A DNA stretch of 64,000 bases, taken from NCBI GenBank assembly GCA_900555015.1, contig USJL01000009.1, positions 3,523 to 67,522 of the forward strand, read 5' to 3'. The notes under the pieces were generated by a model that ran no database searches, was not told where the DNA came from, and was given only the letters and a program-made list of their open reading frames with translations. Both the position numbers and the translations under genes were made by a program. Shown in pieces: positions 44,578 to 53,732 of this stretch. Every line of letters begins with the position of its first letter. Position 1 is the first letter of the stretch. Source of the DNA: an uncultured Oscillospiraceae bacterium. Its GTDB lineage: Bacteria > Bacillota > Clostridia > Oscillospirales > Acutalibacteraceae.

Positions 44578-46428
44578 ATGAAAAAATTTGTTTCTATATT
44601 TATGTGCTTTATTTTGATTGTTGTTGCAACCCTTGGCTTTGCAGGCTGTTCGGGCAACAACACGCAGTTAAAGTATGATGTTGTTATGATTACCGACGGT
44701 GGCACGGTTGATGACGGTTCTTATAACGAAAGTGCCTGGAACGGTGTTAAAGAATATGCCGAAAATGCTGGTGTTACTTACCGTTATTATCAGCCCACTG
44801 TTGAAGAAAACGAAACAATATCGGTGGAAAATGCTCAAAAATATATTGACCTTGCTGTTAATTCCGGCGCAGAGTTTATAGTATTGCCAACAGATGTTTT
44901 TGAAACCGCTGTTTTTGAAACTGCAAGTAATTACCCTCAAACAAAGTTTATTCTTGTAGACGGTATGCCTCATCCTGAAGGTGAATCAATAAACGCCGTT
45001 ATGGAAAATGTTATGTGTGTTTCATTTGATGCACTTCAAAGCGGATTCCTTGCAGGTTATAATGCAGTTATTGCAGGCAATACAAATTTGGGTTATTTAG
45101 GCTCTGTTAAAAGCAAAACATCAAGCAGTTACGGCGCCGGTTTTGTTCAGGGTGCCGCTTATGCAGCAGACCAAACAGGCGTTCCCGTTACTCTTGATTA
45201 TGCCGATTATGATTCTGCACTTCTTGATTTTGATTATTCTTTTACCGTTACGGCAAATTATATTAAAGTTGAAGATGCAAAAGAGGCTTGCAGAAAAGTT
45301 ACTGTTGTAAACGGTAAAGGTTCAGGCGTTTATACAGAAGGCAGTAATGTTAAAATTACAGCTGACCCTGCTCCGGAGGGTAAAGTATTTGACCGCTGGG
45401 AATGTGTCAGCAATACAGATGGCATTAAAGATAAAAAAGTAAATCTTTCAACTAAAACAAAAACAGAAACAAATTTGCTTGTTGAAAAATGCGATTGCAC
45501 AATCACAGCAGTTTATAAAGATGCAGAAAGCACCACTTACCCGGTAGTTGCAAATGATGTAAACGGTGATGCTTATTCAACTCAGTATATCGTTACAGGC
45601 GATTCCGCTTGCGTTAAAGCACCTATTGCCGAAGACGGCATGAAGTTTGACCATTGGGAAGTAAATACTTCCGCAGAAGGTGTTATAGACGACGTAAACT
45701 CAAGCGAAACTTGGGTACATATGACGGACGGTTTAACAAACATTACATTAACTCCCGTTTTTGTTGTCAGCGACAAGCCGACAGTTAATGTAACTGTTTT
45801 AACAGGTGAAGGCGGAGAAGGCGAGTCCGGCGGCTCAGGTTGCTATGTTACAGGCGATACTGTAGAACTTTCGGCAGCCGTTCCGAAAGACGGATATATT
45901 TTCTCAAGCTGGTCAAATACAGATTCAAACGGCTACGGAACAGATATTTCTCTTGATAATGAATTTTATCCGTATACTTCATTTGAAATGGTAAACAGAG
46001 TTCAGGCTATTGCCGAGGAAATGTACGACAAAGGCGATTCGCTTATTTTTGCCGGCGGCAATGATGAATATGCCGTTGTTTCTGAAGCAACATGGCAATA
46101 TAGCTTTGACAGATATGCTATCGGCGCAGAAAACTTCCAGGCTAATTGGGACCATTATTATTCCACAGTCATTAAGGATTACGGCAGTGCTGTTAAAGCC
46201 TGTCTTGAAAATTTTGTAGGCGGTTATACATATACAGGCGATTGCTCAAATAACGGTATTTCAATGACATACGTTGCAGATGAAAATGCAGATGCTTATA
46301 ATGCTGTATATGACGCTTTGGCAAATAAAACAATCGTGCCTTACGGCGTTGCGCCTGGTGCGGATGTAAGACTTTCTTATGTTTCAAACTGCTTAACCTT
46401 GAATTATTGGATTGTCGGTCAAGATTAA
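44578..46428 (+). CDS. BMP/PnrA-type substrate-binding lipoprotein with repeat-module insertion
   Basis: 616 residues from the ATG at 44578 (an upstream in-frame ATG at 44524 lacks a site and would spoil the signal peptide). Lipobox FAGC makes Cys24 the lipidated residue. Residues 30-235 match the first lobe of basic-membrane-protein (PnrA-like) nucleoside-binding lipoproteins: DVVMITDGGTVDDGSYN, GAEFIVLPTDVF, GYLGSVKSKTSS. From about 240 to 460 there are three beta-rich repeat modules (VNGKGSGVYTEGSNVKITADP...FDRWE; DGMKFDHWE; DGYIFSSWS) of the InlB-B/bacterial-repeat type. The second binding lobe resumes at about 470 (SLIFAGGNDEYAV, ANWDHYYSTVIKDYG). No transporter ATPase or permease is adjacent. 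Confidence 0.8.
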   Translation: MKKFVSIFMCFILIVVATLGFAGCSGNNTQLKYDVVMITDGGTVDDGSYNESAWNGVKEYAENAGVTYRYYQPTVEENETISVENAQKYIDLAVNSGAEFIVLPTDVFETAVFETASNYPQTKFILVDGMPHPEGESINAVMENVMCVSFDALQSGFLAGYNAVIAGNTNLGYLGSVKSKTSSSYGAGFVQGAAYAADQTGVPVTLDYADYDSALLDFDYSFTVTANYIKVEDAKEACRKVTVVNGKGSGVYTEGSNVKITADPAPEGKVFDRWECVSNTDGIKDKKVNLSTKTKTETNLLVEKCDCTITAVYKDAESTTYPVVANDVNGDAYSTQYIVTGDSACVKAPIAEDGMKFDHWEVNTSAEGVIDDVNSSETWVHMTDGLTNITLTPVFVVSDKPTVNVTVLTGEGGEGESGGSGCYVTGDTVELSAAVPKDGYIFSSWSNTDSNGYGTDISLDNEFYPYTSFEMVNRVQAIAEEMYDKGDSLIFAGGNDEYAVVSEATWQYSFDRYAIGAENFQANWDHYYSTVIKDYGSAVKACLENFVGGYTYTGDCSNNGISMTYVADENADAYNAVYDALANKTIVPYGVAPGADVRLSYVSNCLTLNYWIVGQD

Positions 46429-46454
46429 TATATTAATTAAAAAACGGTGATTTA

Positions 46455-46488
46455 GGGAGAGGCTTCGTAAAAGAGTCTCTCCCTTTTT
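46455..46488 (+). terminator. Terminator of the lipoprotein gene
   Basis: GGGAGAG / CTCTCCC stem with additional inner pairs, TTTTT tail. Confidence 0.85.
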
Positions 46489-46550
46489 CAATCGGTCGGG
46501 ACGGTAAATTGTTAGTGTAACTTATTGTTTAGGAATATTATTAAAATAAA

Positions 46551-46586
46551 GACGGCATTTACTTTATTTTGTAAATGCCGTCTCTT
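46551..46586. terminator. Perfect 12-bp hairpin in the gap before the MBL gene
   Basis: GACGGCATTTAC / GTAAATGCCGTC around an 8-base loop. A-rich on the left, so on the minus strand it runs into TTTATTTT; it can end the convergent MBL gene's transcript or back up the lipoprotein terminator. The rest of 46429-46656 holds nothing else I can recognise. Confidence 0.7.
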
Positions 46587-46656
46587 TGTGTGTTTATAAG
46601 GTAATAATGTGTTCTTTAACGTTTATATCGTGGTTTGCAAGGCTTTCAATGCAGTT

Positions 46657-47445
46657 TTAATCTAAACTTTGTTCTTTTATCCAAGCAAGCGATTTTTTCT
46701 GTTTATCTTTGTCCATGCTTATTCCGAAAGTTATCATTTCTCTCCAAGATTTTTCCCCATAACCGCCGTCGGAAAATAGTAAGACGTATTTTCCTTCACT
46801 GCTTTTTATTTTCACTGCGCATAATCCGTCACTATGACCCGGTATGTTAATCATTTTTACGCTTTCGTCGCCGAAAAGGTCAAATGCCTTGGCAAACGGA
46901 CCCTCGCTGTTATTATAATCAAATCCTTTGATTTTAGTGTCGCTCCACCACTTTTTTTGAAAGCGTATTTTTAAAACAGGACTTGGTTTTTTCAGCATAT
47001 TAAGTTCGTCATTTGATACCAAAATATTTTTAGCATCTTTAACAAGTTTTAAACCGTTTGCGTGGTCGCAGTCAAGGTGGGTAAGAAGCACATAATCTAT
47101 GTCGCTTGCCTTAATTCCCATTTTATTTAACTGTTCGTCAATCGCTTTATCTTTTTCAATCATACCTTGATTAATAAGATAAAGGACGTATGAGCCAAGC
47201 GATTTGATTTGAGCTTTTTTGTCATATTCACCGTTAGGGCTCATATCTCTGTTCCAGCCTGTGTCAACTAATATAAGCCCCTTTGGGTGCTCAATAAGAT
47301 AAACGGATACAGGCATCCATATCCATTTGCTTTTGGGAGTTGTAAAGCCGCTTGCTTTAATAATTGAGCAACCGTTTCCGTATGGCAAATACGGCGAAGT
47401 CCTAACCTTACCTGTATGTAATATATGTATTTTAATTTTATTCAT
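46657..47445 (-). CDS. Metallo-beta-lactamase-fold hydrolase, AHL-lactonase-like
   Basis: 262 residues. Metal motif THLDCDHANGL (123-128) is the HxDxDH variant of the MBL motif found in the N-acyl-homoserine-lactonase family. Later ligand GHSDG and FSDGGYG fit the same family. VSVYLIEHPKGLILVDTG is the conserved second strand. True lactone cleavage is not established; relatives in Firmicutes may act on other esters or lactones. The start has a weak AGGATG site. Single gene. Confidence 0.8.
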   Translation of the reverse strand: MNKIKIHILHTGKVRTSPYLPYGNGCSIIKASGFTTPKSKWIWMPVSVYLIEHPKGLILVDTGWNRDMSPNGEYDKKAQIKSLGSYVLYLINQGMIEKDKAIDEQLNKMGIKASDIDYVLLTHLDCDHANGLKLVKDAKNILVSNDELNMLKKPSPVLKIRFQKKWWSDTKIKGFDYNNSEGPFAKAFDLFGDESVKMINIPGHSDGLCAVKIKSSEGKYVLLFSDGGYGEKSWREMITFGISMDKDKQKKSLAWIKEQSLD

Positions 47446-47679
47446 AAATTATCATCCTATTAATACTATGTTTTTTTATATAAAATCTCCCTTTCAAATT
47501 AATTGTATCAAAAAGAGGGAGGGGTTAACACTGCATTTTTTATAATGTGTTTATTTTTATAAAAATAAGCTCATTGGTTTTTTATTATTTTGAATTTTGC
47601 TTAATCAATTCCTTAGTTTCCATAATATCACCGAAATTATTATATATTATAATAAAATAGTTTTCAACTAAAACAGAAA
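47446..47679. other. Intergenic region upstream of the MBL gene
   Basis: A+T-rich. Contains a TTGATA element on the minus strand but no persuasive promoter pair, and no gene on either strand. Confidence 0.5.
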
Positions 47680-47712
47680 TCCTCCTACTTTTGCAGTAAG
47701 AGGATTTAGTTA
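47680..47712 (-). terminator. Terminator of the arginine operon
   Basis: Stem AAATCCTC / GAGGATTT extended by CTACT / AGTAA pairs, then TTTCTGTTTTAG on the minus strand, directly after the carB-dapF stop. Confidence 0.82.
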
Positions 47713-47713
47713 T

Positions 47714-50700
47714 TTAATATTCAATTTCACCTGTGAAAACAAGATTGCAGTCGCCGGTTAAATAAACGGCATCATCGGTGTAATTAACAATTAAATCGCC
47801 GCCACGCAGTTTAACCGTAATATCTTCACCCTTGTTGCAATAACCGTTTTCAACAGCGGCTATAACTGCTGCACATGCACCTGTGCCGCAGGCAAGTGTT
47901 TCGCCGTTTCCACGCTCCCAAACTCGCATTTTAAGCGTTCTGTTATTAACTACTCTAACAAACTCGGTGTTAATTCTTTCAGGGAATAACGGGTTGTTTT
48001 CAAACAGCGGACCTGTTTTTTCAATGTCAATATTGTCAACATTATCAACAAAAAGAACACAGTGCGGGTTGCCGACTGAAAGGCAGGTAACATTGTATTT
48101 TTCTTTGCCTGCTTTTATTTTTTCGTTTATAACTTTTTCTTTATCAATATTAACAGGTATTTTTGCAGAGTTAAGTTCCGCTTTGCCCATATTAACGGTA
48201 ACAGATGAAACTTTTGAATTTCTTGTAATTAATTCAAGTTCTTTAATTCCGCTTGCCGTTTCAATAGAAATATTTTCTTTGGCTACAAATCCGTTGTCAT
48301 AAAGGTATTTACCAACACATCTTATGGAGTTGCCTGCCATTTTACCTTCAGAACCGTCCATATTGAATATTCTCATTTTTGCGTCTGCCACATCTGAATT
48401 TTCAATTAAAACAATACCGTCGCCGCCAATGCCTTTGTGTCTGTCGGTAAATTCTATTGCAAAGCTTTCAGGGCAGGTAATAATACCGCATTGATTATTA
48501 AAGAAAATGTAGTCGTCGCTTGTGCCTTGCATTTTGCTGAATTTCAATATGCCTTTTTTCTCGCGCATATTGTTAATGTCCACAAGCTCAGTGTTGTTTT
48601 GGTTATATCGGCTTGCAATAATATCGGCAAGTGCATTTGCGGTGTCAAGTGAAGTAAGTGTTGCAATACCTAATTGGTTTGCTCTGTTAAACAGTTTAAT
48701 GTAATCGGCAATACTTTTTTTATCACTTTTTCCTGTGTAAACAATGTAATCAAGCTTTCCGCTTTCAACTAAATTCATAATTGAATTGTCTTCTCTTAAT
48801 TTGTTTACCTTTTCAACATTAATGCCCAAACTTTCAATGGCTTTTGCCGTTTCGGGAGTTGCCCAAATTTGAACTCCCAAATCATCCAGTTTTTTTGCCA
48901 AATTAACTATTTCATATCTGTCTTGCTTTGTTACAGTAATTAAAACGCCTAACTTTTCTTTTTTATGAAAATCAACTTTAAATCCTGCTGAAACAAGACC
49001 TTTAAATAATGCTTCGTTTAAGTTTTTACCAACGCCTAAAACTTCACCTGTTGATTTCATTTCAGGGCCTAATTTGCTGTTTATATCGTTTAATTTTTCA
49101 AAACTGAAAACAGGCACTTTAACAGCAAAATACGGCGGTGTTCTGTAAAGTCCGGTTCCGAATCCCAAATCGGTTAATTTTGCACCAACCATAATTTTTG
49201 TTGCAAGTTCAACCATCGGCACGCCTGTTACTTTGCTTATGTAAGGTATTGTTCTCGATGCCCTCGGGTTAACCTCAATAACATATAATTCGTTTTGATA
49301 TGTTAAATATTGAATGTTAACAAGACCTTTTGTGCCTAAAGAAAGAGCGAGTTTTTCAGAAACATCACAAATCTTTTTAAGCATTTTATCTTGTAAATTA
49401 TACGGAGGATAAACGGCTATTGAGTCACCGCTGTGTACACCGGCACGTTCAATATGCTCCATAATGCCGGGAATAAGAACGTTTTCACCGTCGGAAATGC
49501 AGTCAACCTCCAACTCTGTTCCCATCATATATTTATCTACAAGAACAGGGTTTTCAATTCCTTGTGCAAGAATAATTTCCATGTATTGGCGCACATCGTC
49601 GTCTGTGTAGGCAATAGTCATGTTTTGACCGCCTATAACATAGCTTGGTCTTAATAAAACAGGGTAGCCCAAAGTGTCTGCCGCATATAATGCTTCGTTA
49701 AGCGTCATAACTGATGTGCCCTTAGGTCTGAATATGCCGAATTTTTCAAGCAGTTTATCAAACTTTTCTCTGTCTTCTGCAATGTCTATTCCTTCTGCAG
49801 ATGTTCCCAAAATGGTAATGTTGTTGTCATCAAGAAACTTTGTAAGCTTAATTGCCGTTTGACCGCCAAACGCAACAACAACGCCTATAGGCTGCTCAAC
49901 TTTAATTATGTTCATAACATCTTCGGGTGTCAGCGGTTCAAAGTAAAGTCTGTCTGCCGTGTCAAAGTCTGTTGAAACCGTTTCGGGGTTGTTATTTATT
50001 GTTATAACTTCATATCCAAGTTCTTTAAGCGTCCATACACAGTGAACTGAAGAATAGTCAAATTCAATACCTTGTCCTATTCTTATCGGTCCCGAACCTA
50101 AAACAATAATTCGCTTTTTGTCGCCTCTTGCAAGTTCTCTGCTTTCGCAATGCTTGTCATATGTAGAGTAAAAGTAAGGCGTTTCTGCAGCAAACTCCGC
50201 ACCGCAGGTGTCTACCATTTTATATACTGCGTCAAAGTGGTAAGTTAATGTGTTACCGCTTAATTTTTCCAGTGCTTCATCGGTATATCCCATCTTTTTG
50301 CCTTTAAGGTATAATTCTTTGCTTAAAGGCGTATCTTTAATGCTTTTTTCATAATTTGCAAGATTTTTAAGTTTGTATAAAAACCATTCGTCAATCATTG
50401 TTAAAGAATGAATTTCATCAACTGAAATACCTTCTTTTAATGCTCGAAAAACACTGAACAGCCTTAAATCATCTTGGCTCTTTAACGTTTCATAAATGTC
50501 CTTTTTTGCTACCGCTTTGTTGTTTAACGTATCAAGCCCTATTTCGGCACCTCTTACGGCTTTCATTATTGCCATTTCAAAAGATGGTGCAATGCTCATA
50601 ACTTCGCCGGTTGCTTTCATTTGTGTTCCGAGTTTTCTTGAAGCATTAATAAATTTATCAAATGGCCATTTGGGAACTTTAACTACAACATAGTCAAGCG

Positions 50701-51745
50701 TAGGCTCAAAGCAGGCACATGTTTTGCCCGTTACGTCATTTTTTATTTCATCAAGGGTGTAACCAAGTGCAATTTTGGTTGTAACTTTTGCAATGGGGTA
50801 GCCTGTTGCTTTTGATGCCAATGCGGAAGAACGTGAAACCCTTGGATTTACTTCAATAACGCTGTATTCAAAACTTTCAGGGTTAAGTGCAAACTGGCAG
50901 TTGCATCCGCCTTCAATTCCAAGCTCTGTAATAATGTCAAGAGACGCTGTTCTCAGCATTTGGTATTCCTTGTCGCCCAGTGTAACGGCAGGGGCAATAA
51001 CAATGCTGTCGCCTGTGTGAACGCCTACCGGGTCAAAGTTTTCCATAGAACAAACAGCAATAACGTTGCCAATGCTGTCCCTCATAACTTCAAATTCAAT
51101 TTCCTTCCAACCGGCAATGTATCTTTCAACAAGAACTTGTGTGATAGGGGACATCATAAGTCCTCTTTTCGCAACTTCTTTAAGTTCTGCTTCGTTGTAT
51201 GCAACACCGCCGCCTGCACCGCCTAATGTAAAGGCAGGGCGAATTATAACAGGGTATGATATTTCATTTGCAATGTTTATTGCTTCTTCAACAGTTGTTG
51301 CAATGTCAGACGGAACTACAGGCTGATTGATTTTAAGCATTGTGTCCCTAAACATTTGTCTGTCTTCTGCTTTGTCAATGGCTTCTGCATTTGTACCTAA
51401 AAGTCGAACTCCCATTTTATCAAGGTATCCGTCTTCTGCAAGTTGCATGGAAACAGTTAAACCTGTTTGACCGCCCAAGCCGCCCAAAATGCTGTCAGGA
51501 CGCTCTTTTTCAATTATCCTTTTAACTGTATCAACTGTTAACGGCTCAAGGTAAATATGGTCTGCAAGGGCTTTGTCGGTCATAATTGTGGCAGGGTTTG
51601 AATTAACAAGTACTACCTCAATACCTTCATCTTTTAAAACACGGCAAGCCTGTGCGCCTGCATAGTCAAATTCAGCTGCCTGTCCTATAACAATGGGACC
51701 GGAGCCTATTACTAAAACTTTTTTTATGTTTTTGTTAAGAGGCAT
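47714..51745 (-). CDS. carB: Carbamoyl-phosphate synthase large subunit fused to a diaminopimelate-epimerase domain
   Basis: One uninterrupted frame of 1343 residues. Residues 1-1059 are a full Car[16 protein letters not shown] and [15 protein letters not shown] open the two ATP-grasp halves, and the allosteric domain ends near ASRYNQNN. Residues 1060-1343 (48568-47714) are a full-length DapF: KGILKFSKMQG start, GGDGIVLIE, FNMDGSEGKMAGNSIRC, GNPHCVLFV, ERGNGETLACGTGACA. Two changes stand out. The catalytic cysteine of the CGNGxRC motif is Ala (residue 1137, codon GCA), while the partner Cys1286 is kept. The substrate-binding GxGND start motif reads GTSDD. No good ribosome site precedes the Met at the join (48568). 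Last gene of the arg operon, so the CarB half is the arginine-dedicated enzyme. Confidence 0.95.
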   Translation of the reverse strand: MPLNKNIKKVLVIGSGPIVIGQAAEFDYAGAQACRVLKDEGIEVVLVNSNPATIMTDKALADHIYLEPLTVDTVKRIIEKERPDSILGGLGGQTGLTVSMQLAEDGYLDKMGVRLLGTNAEAIDKAEDRQMFRDTMLKINQPVVPSDIATTVEEAINIANEISYPVIIRPAFTLGGAGGGVAYNEAELKEVAKRGLMMSPITQVLVERYIAGWKEIEFEVMRDSIGNVIAVCSMENFDPVGVHTGDSIVIAPAVTLGDKEYQMLRTASLDIITELGIEGGCNCQFALNPESFEYSVIEVNPRVSRSSALASKATGYPIAKVTTKIALGYTLDEIKNDVTGKTCACFEPTLDYVVVKVPKWPFDKFINASRKLGTQMKATGEVMSIAPSFEMAIMKAVRGAEIGLDTLNNKAVAKKDIYETLKSQDDLRLFSVFRALKEGISVDEIHSLTMIDEWFLYKLKNLANYEKSIKDTPLSKELYLKGKKMGYTDEALEKLSGNTLTYHFDAVYKMVDTCGAEFAAETPYFYSTYDKHCESRELARGDKKRIIVLGSGPIRIGQGIEFDYSSVHCVWTLKELGYEVITINNNPETVSTDFDTADRLYFEPLTPEDVMNIIKVEQPIGVVVAFGGQTAIKLTKFLDDNNITILGTSAEGIDIAEDREKFDKLLEKFGIFRPKGTSVMTLNEALYAADTLGYPVLLRPSYVIGGQNMTIAYTDDDVRQYMEIILAQGIENPVLVDKYMMGTELEVDCISDGENVLIPGIMEHIERAGVHSGDSIAVYPPYNLQDKMLKKICDVSEKLALSLGTKGLVNIQYLTYQNELYVIEVNPRASRTIPYISKVTGVPMVELATKIMVGAKLTDLGFGTGLYRTPPYFAVKVPVFSFEKLNDINSKLGPEMKSTGEVLGVGKNLNEALFKGLVSAGFKVDFHKKEKLGVLITVTKQDRYEIVNLAKKLDDLGVQIWATPETAKAIESLGINVEKVNKLREDNSIMNLVESGKLDYIVYTGKSDKKSIADYIKLFNRANQLGIATLTSLDTANALADIIASRYNQNNTELVDINNMREKKGILKFSKMQGTSDDYIFFNNQCGIITCPESFAIEFTDRHKGIGGDGIVLIENSDVADAKMRIFNMDGSEGKMAGNSIRCVGKYLYDNGFVAKENISIETASGIKELELITRNSKVSSVTVNMGKAELNSAKIPVNIDKEKVINEKIKAGKEKYNVTCLSVGNPHCVLFVDNVDNIDIEKTGPLFENNPLFPERINTEFVRVVNNRTLKMRVWERGNGETLACGTGACAAVIAAVENGYCNKGEDITVKLRGGDLIVNYTDDAVYLTGDCNLVFTGEIEY

Positions 51746-52833
51746 TATTCTTTACCTCCCATCATGTCAATAAATTTGTCAAATAAAAATCTTGTGTCGT
51801 GGGGTCCGCTGCATGCTTCAGGGTGAAATTGTACCGAAAATGCATTTTTGTCAGGGTAGTCGATTCCCTCATTTGTGCCGTCGTTAGCATTAATGTAACT
51901 TATTATGCCTCCGCATTTTTCAATTTCATCACTTACAACGGCATAGCCGTGGTTTTGAGAAGAAATGTATGTTCGTCCCGTTTTAACATTCTTAACAGGT
52001 TGGTTAACACCTCTGTGTCCGTATTTTAATTTAACGGTTTTTCCGCCCATTGCAAGTGCTAAAAGCTGATGCCCTAAACAAATGCCAAATATTGGCTTTT
52101 TACCTATAAGCTTTTTTAATTCGTTAATTGATTCGGTGTTGTCTTCCGGGTCTCCCGGTCCGTTTGAAAGCATAATTCCGTCGGGATTAAGTTTTAAAAT
52201 ATCTTCTGCCTTTGTATTGTAAGGCACAACAGCAACGTTACATCCTCTTTTTGCAAGCTCTCGTGCAATGTTGTCTTTTTTTCCGTAATCAATTAAAACA
52301 ACGTTGTGGCTGTGGTTTTCTCCCGGAATAAGCGTAGGCTTTTCAACAGATGTTGATTTAACCGCATCCGTAACCTTGTATGCTTTCATTTCCTCAATGT
52401 TTGCGTCTTTCGGGTTTGAACATATTGTTGCGTTCATAACGCCGCTTTCACGAATTATTTTTGTAATTTCCCGTGTATCAACGTCATAAACACCTATAAT
52501 GTTGTTGCCTTTTAAATATTTGTCAAGTGTTTCATCGCATCTGAAATTAGATGGGTTTTCGCAAAATTCACGCACAATATAAGCGGATACATAAGGCTTT
52601 TTGCTTTCAGCGTCTTCATTAATAAAGCCGTAGTTGCCTATAAGCGGAAATGTTTGCATAACGATTTGACCGTAGTAGCTTGGGTCGGTAAGTGTTTCAA
52701 TGTAACCGCACATGCCGGTCGTAAAAACAAGCTCGCCTGTAATATCGCCGCCGGCACCGAAGCGTTTGCCTTCAAAAACGTGTCCGTCTGCCAAGCAAAT
52801 ATAAACTGTTTCCTGTGTCATATTTTTTATCAT
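51745..52833 (-). CDS. carA: Carbamoyl-phosphate synthase small subunit (arginine copy)
   Basis: 362 residues; glutaminase triad in [16 protein letters not shown] and QFHPEACSGP. The start is placed at 52833, because ATGA there overlaps the argF stop; a second ATG four codons later (52821) is possible. The stop meets carB by one base. With carB it supplies carbamoyl phosphate to ArgF from the same operon. It is clearly distinct in sequence from the pyr-operon copy. Confidence 0.95.
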   Translation of the reverse strand: MIKNMTQETVYICLADGHVFEGKRFGAGGDITGELVFTTGMCGYIETLTDPSYYGQIVMQTFPLIGNYGFINEDAESKKPYVSAYIVREFCENPSNFRCDETLDKYLKGNNIIGVYDVDTREITKIIRESGVMNATICSNPKDANIEEMKAYKVTDAVKSTSVEKPTLIPGENHSHNVVLIDYGKKDNIARELAKRGCNVAVVPYNTKAEDILKLNPDGIMLSNGPGDPEDNTESINELKKLIGKKPIFGICLGHQLLALAMGGKTVKLKYGHRGVNQPVKNVKTGRTYISSQNHGYAVVSDEIEKCGGIISYINANDGTNEGIDYPDKNAFSVQFHPEACSGPHDTRFLFDKFIDMMGGKE

Positions 52834-53732
52834 CCTAAAAGTTTAACCAATACTGCTTTTTGTGCGTGAAGTCTGTTTTCGGCTTCGTCAAAAATTTCAT
52901 TTGCATGTTCTTCAAAAACTTTTGCCGTTATTTCTTCTTCTCTGTGTGCAGGCAAGCAGTGAAGCACCATTGCACCGTCGTTTGCAACTGCCATAACATC
53001 ATCGTTAATTTGGAAGTTTTTGAAAACTTTTTCTCTTTCTGCTTTTTCTTCTTCCTGTCCCATTGAAGCCCAAACATCTGTGTAAAGAATGTCCGCACCT
53101 TTGGCGCATTCTTCAATGTTGGATGAACAGGTGAATTTTCCGTTTTCATTTGCCCACCTCATAATTTCTTCGTCCGGCTTATATGTGTCAGGGCAGGCGA
53201 CAGCACATTCCATGCCCATTTTAATTGCACCCACAATAAGGCTGTTTGCCATGTTGTTTCCGTCGCCGATAAAGCAGAATTTAAGTCCTTCAAATGTTTT
53301 TTTGTATTCACGAATTGTCATCAAGTCGGCAAGTACTTGGCAAGGGTGGCAGTAGTCTGTAAGTCCGTTAATAATCGGAATAGAGCCGTATTTTGCCAAA
53401 TCTTCAACTTCTTTTTGTTCAAATGTTCTTATCATAATACCGTCAAGGTAACGGGAAAGAACTCTTGCCGTATCTTCTACAGGCTCACCTCTGCCTATTT
53501 GCAAATCTCTGTTGGAAAGGAAAAGCGCCTGACCGCCTAATTGGTACATTCCCGTTTCAAATGAAACTCTTGTTCTTGTGGAACTTTTTTGGAAAATCAT
53601 ACCCAGTGTTTTTCCTTTAAGGTGGTGATGCTCAATTCCGTGCTTCGTTTCATATTTAAGCTGGTCTGCTAAATTAAGAATGTCAAGAATATCGTCTTGA
53701 TTTAAATCTTGTAATTTAAGTAAATGCTTCAT
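52830..53732 (-). CDS. argF: Ornithine carbamoyltransferase
   Basis: Ornithine plus carbamoyl phosphate to citrulline. 300 residues. Carbamoyl-phosphate motif FQKSSTRTRVSFE, ornithine site HCLPAHREEEI, plus TDVWASMGQEEE. Lies directly upstream of carA, fitting substrate supply. Start overlaps the end of argD by 4 bp. Confidence 0.95.
   Translation of the reverse strand: MKHLLKLQDLNQDDILDILNLADQLKYETKHGIEHHHLKGKTLGMIFQKSSTRTRVSFETGMYQLGGQALFLSNRDLQIGRGEPVEDTARVLSRYLDGIMIRTFEQKEVEDLAKYGSIPIINGLTDYCHPCQVLADLMTIREYKKTFEGLKFCFIGDGNNMANSLIVGAIKMGMECAVACPDTYKPDEEIMRWANENGKFTCSSNIEECAKGADILYTDVWASMGQEEEKAEREKVFKNFQINDDVMAVANDGAMVLHCLPAHREEEITAKVFEEHANEIFDEAENRLHAQKAVLVKLLG

Noticed and set aside
48540..48600. 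carB and dapF as two genes separated by a missed stop
   Set aside because: The frame is continuous over the join, and the Met at 48568 has no convincing ribosome site. Both parts are full-length, so a fusion is the simplest reading.
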